From assembly GCA_013397435.1 (NCBI GenBank), contig VZRG01000373.1, positions 62,001 to 126,000 on the forward strand: DNA of 64,000 nt. The letters run 5' to 3'. The stretch's first letter is position 1, and each line of letters begins with the position of its first letter. Both the position numbers and the translations under genes were made by a program. The notes beneath the pieces are model-generated. The model did not search any database, had not been told where the DNA came from, and saw nothing but the letters and a program-made list of their open reading frames with translations. The DNA comes from Erythrocercus mccallii. Taxonomy: Eukaryota; Chordata; Aves; Passeriformes; Dicruridae. Positions 14,001 to 26,100 of this stretch are shown here, in pieces.

Positions 14001-16688
14001 TATAAACACAAGTTATTTAGAACAAAAAGAAAATGGCAGATGCTAGAATATAAAACTTGAAGTCAGTTGTCTAGTTGATGTATGCACATACAATCACAGG
14101 GCTTTTGAAAGTTCCTTTATAAGATGCCAAAACACAAATTCTGCTTTCAGGATGGACCTGGCCTGTCAAGAACATACCTTACCCATCTCTTCCACATTTT
14201 CCCAACAGGATATAGCACATGTCACTCTAGATCATCCAGTCTGTCTGAACTCTGCCACAGGAGAAACACCTCAGTGGGGAGTACCTCAGTGGGAAGTACC
14301 TCAACAGGAACTGGAAGTATTCTAGAGCCATGTGAAGAGACTGAGCCAAAAATAACTGAAGCTGATCCTGATACATCTACTGAAGATGCACCACCGGAAA
14401 AACAATGCAGGTACACTTAATCTGAAAGCCTTATCTAGCACAAGTAAATTACTTCATCGTGTCTAAGAGCTCTAAATATATATTTTTGCAGACATCCTGT
14501 AAAGCAAGACTCTGTGGAGTCACAGCTGAAGAGGGTTGATGCTACCAGAGTTGATGCTGATGATATAGTTGAAAAAATACTCCAGAGTCAAGATTTCAGT
14601 TTAGACTCAAGTGCAGAAGGTATGGAGATAAATAAGGAAGCTTAGCAAAACTGGTGTACATTACAGGTCTTAGGAAAACCCACTCTCTTCACAATCCCTG
14701 TTGTTTGTATTCATAAGGACTGTGCTACATTTTCCACCTCATCTTATCTACCAGAAATTGAAAATGCCCTTACATGACTCAGGGAGCTTTCCCAGATAAT
14801 TACTTTAAGCCTAAAAGAGCAGGTGCAAATCTATTACAAAGGTACTTCCTCCAACCTACACCATGTTGGTTCTTCATTACCTAAGTACTTGCAACTGAAA
14901 GGATCAGCTACAAAACTGGTAGATTTAAAATTACTTAGATTTAGCTAGGGGAATATTAAAGAAAGCTAACATATTTTTATTCATTTGCCTTTTAGAAGAA
15001 GGTTTAAGATTATTTGTGGGCCCTGGTGGAAGCACTTCTTTTGGAAGCCACCATCTACCTAATAGGTATGTAGCCTGAACAACTAATCCATAGGCAATAC
15101 TAAATTAAAATCCATCTCATACAGCAATTATTCTGTATCTACATTCTTGACCTTTGTATCTTTATATTCTGTATCATTTAAAAGCACTAAAAGAGGTAGT
15201 CAGTTTTTAAAATAGGACACATAGATTAGTTCCAAAACAGAACTGATGTGTCAGCCTTAAGAATTGTAACTTTCAGAGTTTCTGAAGAGTCTCAAGGTTT
15301 TCAGATACGAGCAACATTTCAGTAGAGACACAGGAAACAGACAGCAGTTTCAAATGGGAGCTCTACAGCCTTATTACATTACTCTGGAAGTGGGAAGAAA
15401 ATTTTAAGTGTTTTACACATCTGCCTTTGCAGTATCAAACTGTTACATCTTCCTGATAACAAGCCTTATTCAGTTTAGTTTTTCTCACAAATCCTGTTTC
15501 CATTTGTTACATTATTTGTTTCAATGGTTTATTCTGCTTTCAACTATTTGCAGCCCTAAACTTTCTTTTGATAATCTGCTTCAGATTGTCTTGCCATTTA
15601 GAACCAGAGACCTTATTTTTCTTCTCTAAACGTTCTTCAAATACCCTGATAATATGACTTGACCTGAATGTGTTAATCTTCAGATGAGAAAGCATGAAAA
15701 TCAGGCAAGAATATGCCCTAATACTGGGTTTCTACAGCCCAATGTAATTCAACATTTTTAGCTGAAGAAATCAGAATAGCCTCAGTATTTCAGCAATTAC
15801 TATGAACTTAGGTTGTTCATAAAGGCAGTTGATAATACATTGAAAGTCATAAAATAATTGCATTTTATAGATGCACGTAATACTAATAGTTAAAAGATGA
15901 TTCCTTGGTTAAAAGATTCCTTGGCTCATCTGCAAACTGGGCACACCAGTATCTGTCTGGGATCACATGAATTGGTACAGAACACACTCCTGTAGCACAA
16001 AGAGATTTGTCTTAATGCAGCTGCCAGAACAGTCCAGGCACAATACTTTACTAAGGCAGAGCTTGCCCTAGTAATTTTTTACATAATATTGCAATTTGCT
16101 GTGGAAAACCACCCACTATGGGCTGTCATGTGGGAGGTGAGACGGTTTTGTTTACAATTTGGAGCGAACAAAAGACTGAAGATGTTATTCTTGTATCTTA
16201 ATGTAAGATGACAATCAATTTCTGGGTTTTTTAGACACATTGATCTGTTTATGTATAAATGTGTATAAAGAGTATTAGCTGGATATGATACAGCTGTGGG
16301 GATGGGTACCTTAAACATGATGTTTAAGAAATTCTATTGAAGTCCAGCAGTAACTTCTTGTTCAGTAACATTACTTTTTGTTCATTTTGACTGTAGTACA
16401 ACGAAATCTCTTCAGTGCATTAAAGTGTAGGTGACTCCATGGTATTGTAATAATGACAAATGTTTTCTACCTTTCACATTTAGCTGGTTTGGTATTTGCT
16501 GTTCAGTTGGAGTTTTGTTGGGGTTTTTTTGGGAGGGCTGTTGGTTGGGTTGTTTAAACAATACATTTGCTGATATGTGATACTTGCTATTTAGCTTCCA
16601 TTTAAATTTAAATTGACATTGAACTAACTTTTTTCAAACTTTCAGAGTAGGATCTGGAGCATACGAGCAGGTGGTGATAAAACGCTAA
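8081..16688 (+). CDS. EEIG2: EEIG2 / FAM102B, EEIG family protein (5' partial)
   Basis: Ten coding exons were placed: 8081-8201, 8842-8871, 9358-9474, 10623-10669, 12936-13042, 13572-13667, 14209-14410, 14492-14619, 14996-15065 and 16646-16688 (stop TAA 16686-16688). All junctions are GT/AG and keep frame. They encode the last ~320 residues of a protein of about 360 in mammals. The start is the end of the N-terminal C2-like (NT-C2/EEIG1-EHBP1) domain, with VVQANCVRWKKKF, GFADLNLAEFAGSG and CLLEGYDTKNTRQDNS. A Ser-rich, probably disordered middle follows (STCHSRSSSLSELCHRRNTS), then a conserved tail ending YEQVVIKR. The exon for the first ~49 residues is outside the window. Exon 3 is only 30 bp. 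A 15-bp in-frame duplication lies in exon 8 counting the missing first exon (14268-14297). EEIG1 is an oestrogen-induced protein linked to RANK signalling in osteoclasts, while the role of EEIG2 is poorly known. The FAM102B rather than FAM102A assignment rests on near-identity of the whole visible protein and on synteny. Confidence 0.95.
12601..12619. repeat. poly-A tract
   Basis: Nineteen consecutive A lie in EEIG2 intron 5. No recognisable retroelement body was seen directly upstream. Confidence 0.8.
14268..14297 (+). repeat. EEIG2: 15-bp in-frame tandem duplication in EEIG2
   Basis: Two copies of acctcagtggg(g/a)agt encode TSVGS twice in a row, followed by TSTGT. Mammalian FAM102B as I remember it has a single SVGS before STG. 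The unit adds five residues to the Ser/Thr-rich linker and keeps frame. Confidence 0.8.
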
Positions 16689-19115
16689 ACTGGAATGTCA
16701 GATGAGGAAAACTTGCAGCTCTGGTGTTGATACTTCTGGTATTGTTTGCTCTGTTGCAAGAGCTGAGGAAGACAAAATGAACTCAATGTGATCTTTTTCT
16801 GAACAGCAGTGGAATGCCTCTTGCTCATAGAGCATCATCTTCTGTGGTATGAAGGTAATGTTTAGCTATGTGTACCTTGTGAGAGCACTTGGACTGTTTT
16901 TGTAAGCTCTGTCTGATGTTAGTGGAATTACTTAATTTCTGTGAAACATCTGTGGAAGCATGTCCCATTTCAATATTTTATATAAGAGATTACTTGAGGT
17001 GATGGACTTTGTTCATAATGTTGTTTCTAAAGAAACTTTTGACAGTTGGTCTTAACCAGAAAAAATTACTGAATTTGATCCTATATGCCATTTTAGTTTT
17101 ACAGAAGCTAATTACTCCTGTCAAGTCAGTTTTTATCAGGTTAAAGTTATGGCCTCCAAAAAACAGGTCAACTATGTTTTTAACATAACCAAAACCTTCT
17201 CTTAAGAGTACTGAGCACAACTTCATTATAAGATTCAACAGAAGAGGTGAACATCACGTACAGTTAAAACAAACCGCCAAAACTAAAATAGATCTAAACC
17301 AGCCACTAATCAGTTGTGTTAACTGCAAATTAAAGCTGCAGGTTTAAATTCATCAAATGTGACTTTTTTTTTGTTCAAGTGATGAAAAAAAGTGGGATTC
17401 CACACCAAAACACTAAGGCGCAGTAGCGTTTTATCCAGAAAGCTGCCTTGATTGTTAAATCCGGAGTTCAGCAGCTGTTCCCACAGAAACTCACTTCGAT
17501 AATGCATGAACATTGAGATTCAATGGGATGGTACTGTTTACAAACCTAGTCAGTAGTTTACTACCACTTAATTTTTTAAATTGTAGTTTAATCCTTCACG
17601 GTCAGTGCTTTGCATGTGTTTTGAATGTGCCTTGCGGGATTGGGGGGGTACAGGGAGATTAAACCCTTTACTAGAGAATTTAAGCTTTAAAACTAGTAAA
17701 CACCTGTACTATTATTAATATAACTTGTTAAGAGAAGCACTTTATTGTAGACATACTCTGCATACTGAAAAAGTCTTGGTGTGCAACAGCAAAGTTCTTT
17801 TTTTGCTCTCTGTCCGCTGTTACATTAGGTCAATGTACTGTATTTAAATTTGCACAAGTAGTGATTTGCCTGACAGGCAAGAAAGAGCTCTTTAAATTTT
17901 CATCGAGTATATGAAAGAATCAATTTTTACAGGGATGTGTTGGGTAACGAATAAGTGTAATTAATTGTAAGCTGCAACTTAATTTTTTTGGTGGTACTGT
18001 TTATTGATAAGTTAAGGTCTGGAATAAGTAAAAATAGTGTGGCCACTTTTGAAAGCTCAAAATGCTTCCAATTTTGCTCAGAGTGATGTTTGACATATTT
18101 TTATTGACATAAAAGTAGGCCATATTTAATAGGTTAAGTTAGGAAAAGCAGACTTTGTTTTCCAGAAACCCATAGTAGAATTATTAAATTTTTATTTGTA
18201 TTTTTAAGGGAATTTCAGCTTTCAAAGTTAGAATGCTGTTATCAAATACGAGCTATTTCTCCATTTTGGTACTTGCATGCTTTTATTTCTACTGTTAATT
18301 ATAATCTGGTTAGAGTGTCTAATTAGGTAAAAGAATGAAGACAAAGATTCTATTTTAGCTGCTCTTAACAGAAGTGTGGTATTATCAGTTTCTGTTCTCC
18401 ACAGGACTTTTAAACAGAAACTACTCAACTGCTGGTATACGACTCTCTCTCAGAACATTATAGTCTCCTTTCCTGTTATATAACTAATTCACACCAAAAA
18501 AATCCCGTTGCAAGCAAAAGACGTCAGAAATTTGAATACATTCTTTGCCTTCAGTACTCTTCAACACTGCTATACTTGTTGACAAATCTATTAAAACTAG
18601 TAGTAGTTAAATGGTAGTTTACTTACATTTACTAGGAAAACTACATGTAGTTAGAGGAAAACAGACTTTTAAAACACTGCACAGCTACTTAAGTAATTCT
18701 CAAGGGAATTTCCATAGTCCATTGCATTTTATGTTAAACAGCACAGCTAATGGTCATAGATTAGATAATTTGTTTACTAGAAACAAATTACTTATTTTCT
18801 TGCCTAAGCAGATATTTTAAATAATAGGGAAGTGGACATAGAAATCCAGCGTTTCATAAAATTGTATCTTAGTAATTTATTCTTCTGACTTGACTTAGAC
18901 CTCTTCATGAAGTGATAATCTAATTGTGCTTCATGTAAATGGAACATAACTTTTACATTTAGGTGCTGTATTTTCAATTTTGTAAACCATGTTATATGAA
19001 TACTGGAGACTTCCATGTTGTAAACTGTTTGGGATGTACTGGTGGATTATGTGGTTTTTTTAACTGTATTTAAATAAAAATCTCTCAGTCAGTCAATAAA
19101 CTCATGTCTTCAGCT
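16689..19115 (+). other. EEIG2: EEIG2 3' untranslated region
   Basis: AT-rich non-coding sequence follows the EEIG2 stop. Two AATAAA signals lie at 19073-19078 and 19095-19100, and I infer that the transcript ends about 15-25 bases after the second. The end is not proven by the sequence. No other gene is visible here. Confidence 0.6.
19073..19100 (+). terminator. EEIG2: EEIG2 polyadenylation signals
   Basis: Two canonical AATAAA hexamers lie 22 bp apart, about 2.4 kb after the stop codon. T-rich sequence follows at 19141-19152, as expected downstream of a cleavage site. Confidence 0.6.
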
Positions 19116-20162
19116 TGGAATCAGTTCCTAAACAGTTGTCTCTTTTTTTTTTACTGCAAAAAATTACAAACTAACTGGAAGTTTGAGTCCCTTTCAGTTT
19201 CTCTTCCAGTTAAGGACTTCTTTTTAAAATGTTTTTATTTCTGCTTCTGTGTTATCACAAAGTGACATCTATCTATATTATCAGGAGAATGTGTTATTTA
19301 GATCCCATTTTTTTCTAATCTAGAAGGAAATTTTTTAATTCAGAACACTGATCAGAAGTGTTCTGTTCAACTATTCTGACCATAATCAAACAGTAGATAT
19401 CCACATTATTTCACTTCTATTCAAGATACTGCACTCTTTTCTTGATGTTGGTGTTGAAGGGATTTTTTTTATTGTGTTGTGGGGTTTTGTTCTTGTTACA
19501 TTTTTTCCATCTATTCTATTTGGATTTTACAGTTTTGAACAACAGCTGCACATGAAAACACAGAAAATTTTTCAGGTAAACCAGAGTCAGGTTAGCATTC
19601 ACAATTACTGCAGGTCTTTAAATTTTTTAATTTTTTTCAGAAACAGAACAAAGATGCCAGTTTCATATTTAAATTCAGCTGGAACAACATTTGGTTTTCA
19701 TCAAGGCTGAGTATGTATTCATCTTGAAAAAGACATCTATAAATTTTATAGAAACTAAGAAAAAACTTGCACTAAACTTATGTCTGACTCACATTATTCA
19801 ACATAACACAGTAGAAGGTAAAACAAACTATCCTTGAAGCTAAAAAGAGACTACCAGAAATAATCTAGTAATGACAGCTACAATAAAGCAATAAAAAGCA
19901 AACAGAAATACTTAATTTTCTTCTTGGGAACGTATTACTTCCTTTTAGCCCCTGATACTCTACTTGAAACCCCTATGAGTTACTGTTACCTTTATCAAAA
20001 CACTCACCTTCACTCACTGAGAGGTGCAGACAGATAAATATCACTGATGGAAGGTTAGAAAGGATTTTGTGGTCTAGTTAACATATGGAACATACCATTT
20101 GACAACTTCTAAAAAAACCACTTTCATTACTTCAACTGCACTTGGTGTGAGAAATCTGTTAT
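19116..20162. other. tail-to-tail spacer EEIG2/HENMT1, includes HENMT1 3'UTR
   Basis: About 1 kb separates the EEIG2 poly(A) signals from the HENMT1 stop. On the minus strand AATAAA (forward tttatt) occurs at 19473-19468 and 19240-19235, either of which could end HENMT1. No open frame here has support. Confidence 0.55.
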
Positions 20163-23100
20163 CTAATTCTCTTCATATTCATATTCAGTATTGAACATCA
20201 CAGCAGAACCATCACTGCTCAGTGTGACCTTGCCAGCAATAAGCTTGCATAACTTCTCAAAGGTACCACAAAGTCGATTCACTTTGGGAAAAGAAAAGAT
20301 TGTTGTGAGAGGTATGTAAACCTCATTTCCACTGACAAATGGTTCCATGTTTTTTTCAACAACCAGTTTTCCAAGATAGTCTGAAAAACAGTCCATTGAA
20401 GGTTGGAATTTGGATTTTCTCTCAGGATCATCACCATACTCCTTATGTTTTGACATTAAACGGTGCTTAATGATTTGGGCTGTGAACATAACTTCACTGA
20501 TCACTGCATTCTGCAAGTACTTCTCATCTTTAAGACTTGGGTACACTGCTTTGAAGACCTTTACAATATACAAGAATACATAAAATGTTTATCACTATCA
20601 CATGCTCAGATTTTAAAATTTGCTGTCCAAAAAAAGCTTCTAAAATGTGAATGTCAGTTTTTATTCAATCCTGTTTTGCTTGTTGAACAGTTTCAGGTAA
20701 CAAAAGCTAGGCAATATGAGCTGGTTTTCTGTATTACAACTGGCAGTTAACTGAACTTAAACACCCCAAAACCCAACAGGCTATACCTGCAAGCTACACT
20801 TGTAGATCAGGCACAATAAAACCCTGCAATTCTTTACCTCTTCTCAATATTTCTCTTACTTCTCACATTATGGGGTTCTGGGAACAGTTCTGTAGTGATG
20901 GAGATTCTACTGCTTCTGAAACTGTCATCTAGAAACCAAGACTATAGCATGTCATTTATTGTTTTCAGAGTAAAACATTAAATATGCTCTAACAGCTGTA
21001 GGGAATGCTAAAAATAAATTGTAACATCAAAATCTGTGAACCTCTAGTGTGTTCTACACTGAGCTATACTCCAAGGCAATTAAGGAAACTAAGTAGGCAA
21101 TCTTATTCCCACCAGGTTACTGGGAAGTGCTTTATACCAACACACTACCAATGAAGTTCGACTGTCTATAATTATTTCTTACTTTCCAATTACATCTTGA
21201 AATGTTGAATTATTCCCATAAATTAGTTACCTAATAAAAATTAATTTGATAAAAACCACACAACATTAACACTCTTGTTTAATCTCAAAGGATACCCATG
21301 CCAAAACTCTCTCCAAAATGACCCTGTAATGGGAGCTAATGAAAGCCATTTCTAGTATAAGTCCATCCCCTAGATGTATTTCTAAGTTTGGTGAGCATTA
21401 AAGAGCACTTCTTGATTCTATTAATGGCAGTAGATGACAGGTGATATTTCACATGCATAGAAATTTCAAATACAGAAATTACAAATGTTTTTATAGCTTG
21501 GAAACCATAAAAGATAGAGTAGTAACACCACTTTACATTTCAATTCAGGTCATAAGGAATTTGAAGATACTTAGATATTTTTACATGAACAACTGAAATA
21601 TTACAGTATTTTCACTGAAACAAATAATTTATGACCTTATAAAACTGAATAAAACCCCAACGGTGTATTTATTTTTGCATTGTTACTTCATGTCAGCTCT
21701 GAAAAAAGTTTGATTTATACCACATGGCATTTAGTAAGACATGCTTCTTTAAAATTTTTTATGTATCTGAAAAATCTGTGTCATTGCCAACAGCCACATA
21801 ATAAATAAAATTAATGACTAGAGGAAAAATATCTGGCAGAAAAGAAATATTTCATTCCAAGGATAGGAGTATCCTAAGATAAGAATGATTATCCGTATTG
21901 TTATTTAGCAAATACCCTAAAAGTTTAAGGCCTTTGTACAACTGGAAACACAAAGAATTGAGACAGTCTTATTCTGATGACAATCAGAGCTAAGAAAGAC
22001 AGTAGCACTATTTAACAGTAACAATCTCAGAGGCAGTCACAGACAACCTTAATCTTTATTCACACCTCTAAAGGAAGAAAATAATACTTACTGTTTTGTA
22101 AACTGCTTCTGTGGGTTTCTCAGACTGAACAGTTTGAGGATATTTTCTCACAAACACACCTATTTGGGTACAAAACCCAACCTTCTCCATTCCTGTAGGT
22201 GGGTGTCCAACACCGGTAAATTCCACTGAGTAATTATAGCATCTAGCAGTCTCTAGAGCCCTAAGAAAGACAAATTATTCCAATTATATGAATTATTCAT
22301 CTTTCCATGTGATAAAGATCCATGCTTAAGGAGGAGCAAGACTTCAAGGCTGTGAAGACTTGAACATAATTTCTCTAACAATACTCCCAGGCCTGAAGAT
22401 AAGCACTGTCACATCTTGTTGTAGCAGAGCTGTAGGATGCCTCCCATAGTCTGAATCATTTAGTATCAGTAATTTAGCCATCCAAACATTACTGTTACTT
22501 TTAAAATATGTGCACAGAATGTTAATGCTCACAGTTGCTTAGTCACCAACCTGGAAGTCAGCTAAAAATTGATTTTTCAAGAACAAAATTATTTCAGAAG
22601 AACCCATAAAAAACATAGACACCTCTAGACCACAAGAGACCAATTAATAGAGAAACAGTGGCTTGCTGTAAATATAGAAAGACTAAAATCTACCTGATCA
22701 AGGTTACAACAGAGTGCATAACATCTAAATGAAAAGTATCTTGTAGTACATCAGCCAGTGTGAACAAAGGGATGGGGCAGGGAACCAGAACTGCGCTACC
22801 TACCTGAATCCTTCTCCATGAAAAAGAAGAAAACTAAATTAACATCTCATGTATTTTAGAGAATAATGTAATATTCCTATTTCACAACATAAAGGCATTC
22901 TTATGTTTACAGCTCAAAAAAACTCCATGCTACTTCAGTGATATCAATATTTTAAATTCATATCTATCTAAAAGCAAAATCTAAATCTACTTCAAGTAAC
23001 AGAAATTGTCTCTAAGGTATTCTAAGGTAGCTAATTACAGGCAGGTTTTTAGTATCATTACGTAGGGAAAAATACGTGCTTCCAGCTTTGCAAAACTATT

Positions 23101-26100
23101 TACTCAAAAATCATTGGATACTTTAAAGTGTATGGCAGAAACAACATAGTTTAAGGGGCAAAATTTCCAGGATAGATACACAAAGAGCTGCCTACTGAGG
23201 TATGGCATTCTTTACTATACCATGTATTTTCTCCCACAAGTGCTTGACAGTAGAATATTATCACAGCATCCCATTTTCTCTTTTATTTTTCTTAAATTCT
23301 TGATATTAACAGTAAGATAGATCTCATGTAACCCTCTGTCATGTGCACATGATTTACACTAAATCCTTCATTGTGCCATGATTCATTAAACTATCCTGTG
23401 TTCAACATGCCCTGCTGCTGTGGTTATCTGATAAATCTGCTTGCATCCTCTTACTGAGTGCTTTGATTACACCATATATAGCAATTTTATGGATTTTATG
23501 AAGAATTTCTATAGCAGGGTATTATGCAAAAAGATTAATTTATATCTTAAATTTCAACTGTGTTAATTGTAATAAAGATATATAAAAAGTAAGTTAAAGT
23601 TTTAAATCTTTTTTTGCAGAGCAGTTACATTAAAAGCCAATTTAACCACCACCATAAAAAACAAAACCCACAGAATATGCTTAACTGCTCTCAACAGTAA
23701 AGAAACCACCAAATCAGGAGGTGACGCTTCACTGACAGCAAACCACATAAGCGAACCATTTTGGAAATGCAGAGCCACTCACTTCTCACACTGCTGGGCG
23801 CTGAGAGCTGCATCATATGCACCCAGCATATGATGTTTAGTACCTTACCAGCTTTGAAACTGTGCTTGGCTCCACTCGAATTTGTGGTCTGGATGCCTGT
23901 ATAACATCACTCCTGGAAGCAAAGGGTTAAATTCAGAATTTGGAGTGCTGATCACAACTATGCTTGGAGCCATGAAACCAAACACCACTTCAGGAAACTT
24001 CTTCAGCTCTGATTCTTCCAGGTGTTCTATTCTGAAAAGAATAAGACGTCTGTGTTTAAAAACACACTGCTATAATCTTAACAACCAGTCAAAATAACCC
24101 CAAACCTGTATCTATAACTTGTAATTTTACACCTACCTCTGCAATATGAGCACTGGCACTGTGGCCAAGTGGCAGCACAGGGTTTTTGTCAGAGCAAATC
24201 TCCTCTTGCATTTTGTACTTTTCCATCAGTATCCTCTTCCCACCACAAGTGCTACTTGAATGACTTAGTATGGTTAATTTAAACACAAGTTAGAAGATGC
24301 CACTTTTCTACTTTTCTAATTCTATTCTTCTGCTTGAAAGGTTTCATCAGACCTGTTTGGAGCATGTACAAAATTCCAAACTGAACTCTAACAGACTTAA
24401 AAAACCATTTTGTATTGTCCTAATACTCACAGTTCAATACATGTCACCAAGTCAAAACCAAGCATGCAAGGATCTTTATGGGCAACTGAACCATGATGCA
24501 AGGTAACAGTTAGGGATCTTTCAGATGGTTGCAAATAATCAACAGGAAGAGGAGACAATGTATGCCTACAAAAGTATTAAAAATATCATATTACAGGAAG
24601 AACCTTAAGACAAGATAAATAGTGCATGTAAATGAACTAGTAACACCCTGCAGAGATACCTCATAAATCCCAGAAAGGTTAACTGGTTTACACGGATATA
24701 AAAAAGAATATGCAATACAAACATTTTTTTTTGTAACTACCTACTTTCTGTAACTACCTACAGTAGGACAGAAAGAGCAGAAGTTAATCCAGCAACTGCC
24801 CTTCGTGTTTACAAAAATTTCCATTATACTCTCAAGTCACTTGGAGAGCCACTTCTAAATTCTGGTAACAGTTCAATTCCAGACACACAATAAGTCTGTT
24901 TTAGACAAGCTTTGCAGGGTTTTGGGGGGAGTTTTAGGCAGGCATATTACCTATTTTTTCCAAGTAAAATAAACAGAGAAACCAAAGTACATCTGCAAAT
25001 TTCATTCTGAAATACAGCACTAGACAAAACACACAATAAAAATTAAATATAAAAAGTTACTTCTCTTCATTCTTGAGAAAGAGCAGGAGATCCTACATAT
25101 TCACTGAAATTGTATTAATCTGTTTTCAAGAAACCTACATCCATCCATCGGACCAATGCCTGAACATAAGAACCGCTCATTTTAGAGAGGTTCTAAACCA
25201 GACACCACACACTGAGCTAACCTTCCTTCATCATATTTCAAAATGATAAGCAAGTCCCCACCATGGTGACTAACAGTTCCATGTACATTTCAAAAAGATC
25301 AAAACTGATCTTTCTGAAGACAATAACATCACATGTAAGCATACATAGATACTCCTAACACCATGCATTAGTGCCTTTACAAACAGTGTATTTTTCACAT
25401 GTGCACACCCTGAGGACCTCTGCATGACCCAGACCTGTGGCTACGTTAGGTGATGTTATGGGCACCTACACCAGGAGTCCCCAGGCACAGATCCAACGTA
25501 ACTAACAGTGACAGAGAGCTCTCCATTTGCCAAACTGCTACTTCTGCAGTTACGCTAATTTTGAAAACCTGTACAAGAAATGCTGCACCATGCCACTTGT
25601 CTTTGGTTTGCATGGCAAGGTGGCCAGGGGGCTACAGAAGAGGCTTCTCTGAGGGGAAGCCCATGCTGGAGCAGGCTCCTGGCAGGAACCTCTGCAGAAA
25701 GGAGCCCACACTGGAGCAGCTTGGCTGGCAGGACTCGTGACCCAGTGGGGCACCCATGCTGGAGCAGCCTGCTCCTGAAGGACTGCACGCTGTGGAAAGG
25801 GACCCGGGCTGGAGCAGCTCATGAAGAACTGCAGCCCATGGCAAGGACCCATGCTGGAGAAGTTCATAGAAGTCTGTCTCCCGCATGGGATAGATGACGT
25901 GCTAGAGCAGAGGAAGGACTTCTCTCCCTGAGTAGGAAGCAGCAGTAGAAATAACATGTAATGAACTGCCTGTAATCCCCAATCCTCATCTCTCTGCAAC
26001 ACTGCAGGAGAGGAGGTAGACAATAGGCAATAAAGCGAAACCCATGAAGGAGTGAGGGCTAGGGGGAAGCTGTTTTTAAAATTTGCTTTACTTCTTATTA

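Noticed and set aside
25550..26023. 157-residue minus-strand open frame
   Set aside because: It lies inside the solo LTR and reflects its internal repeats. It is not a gene.
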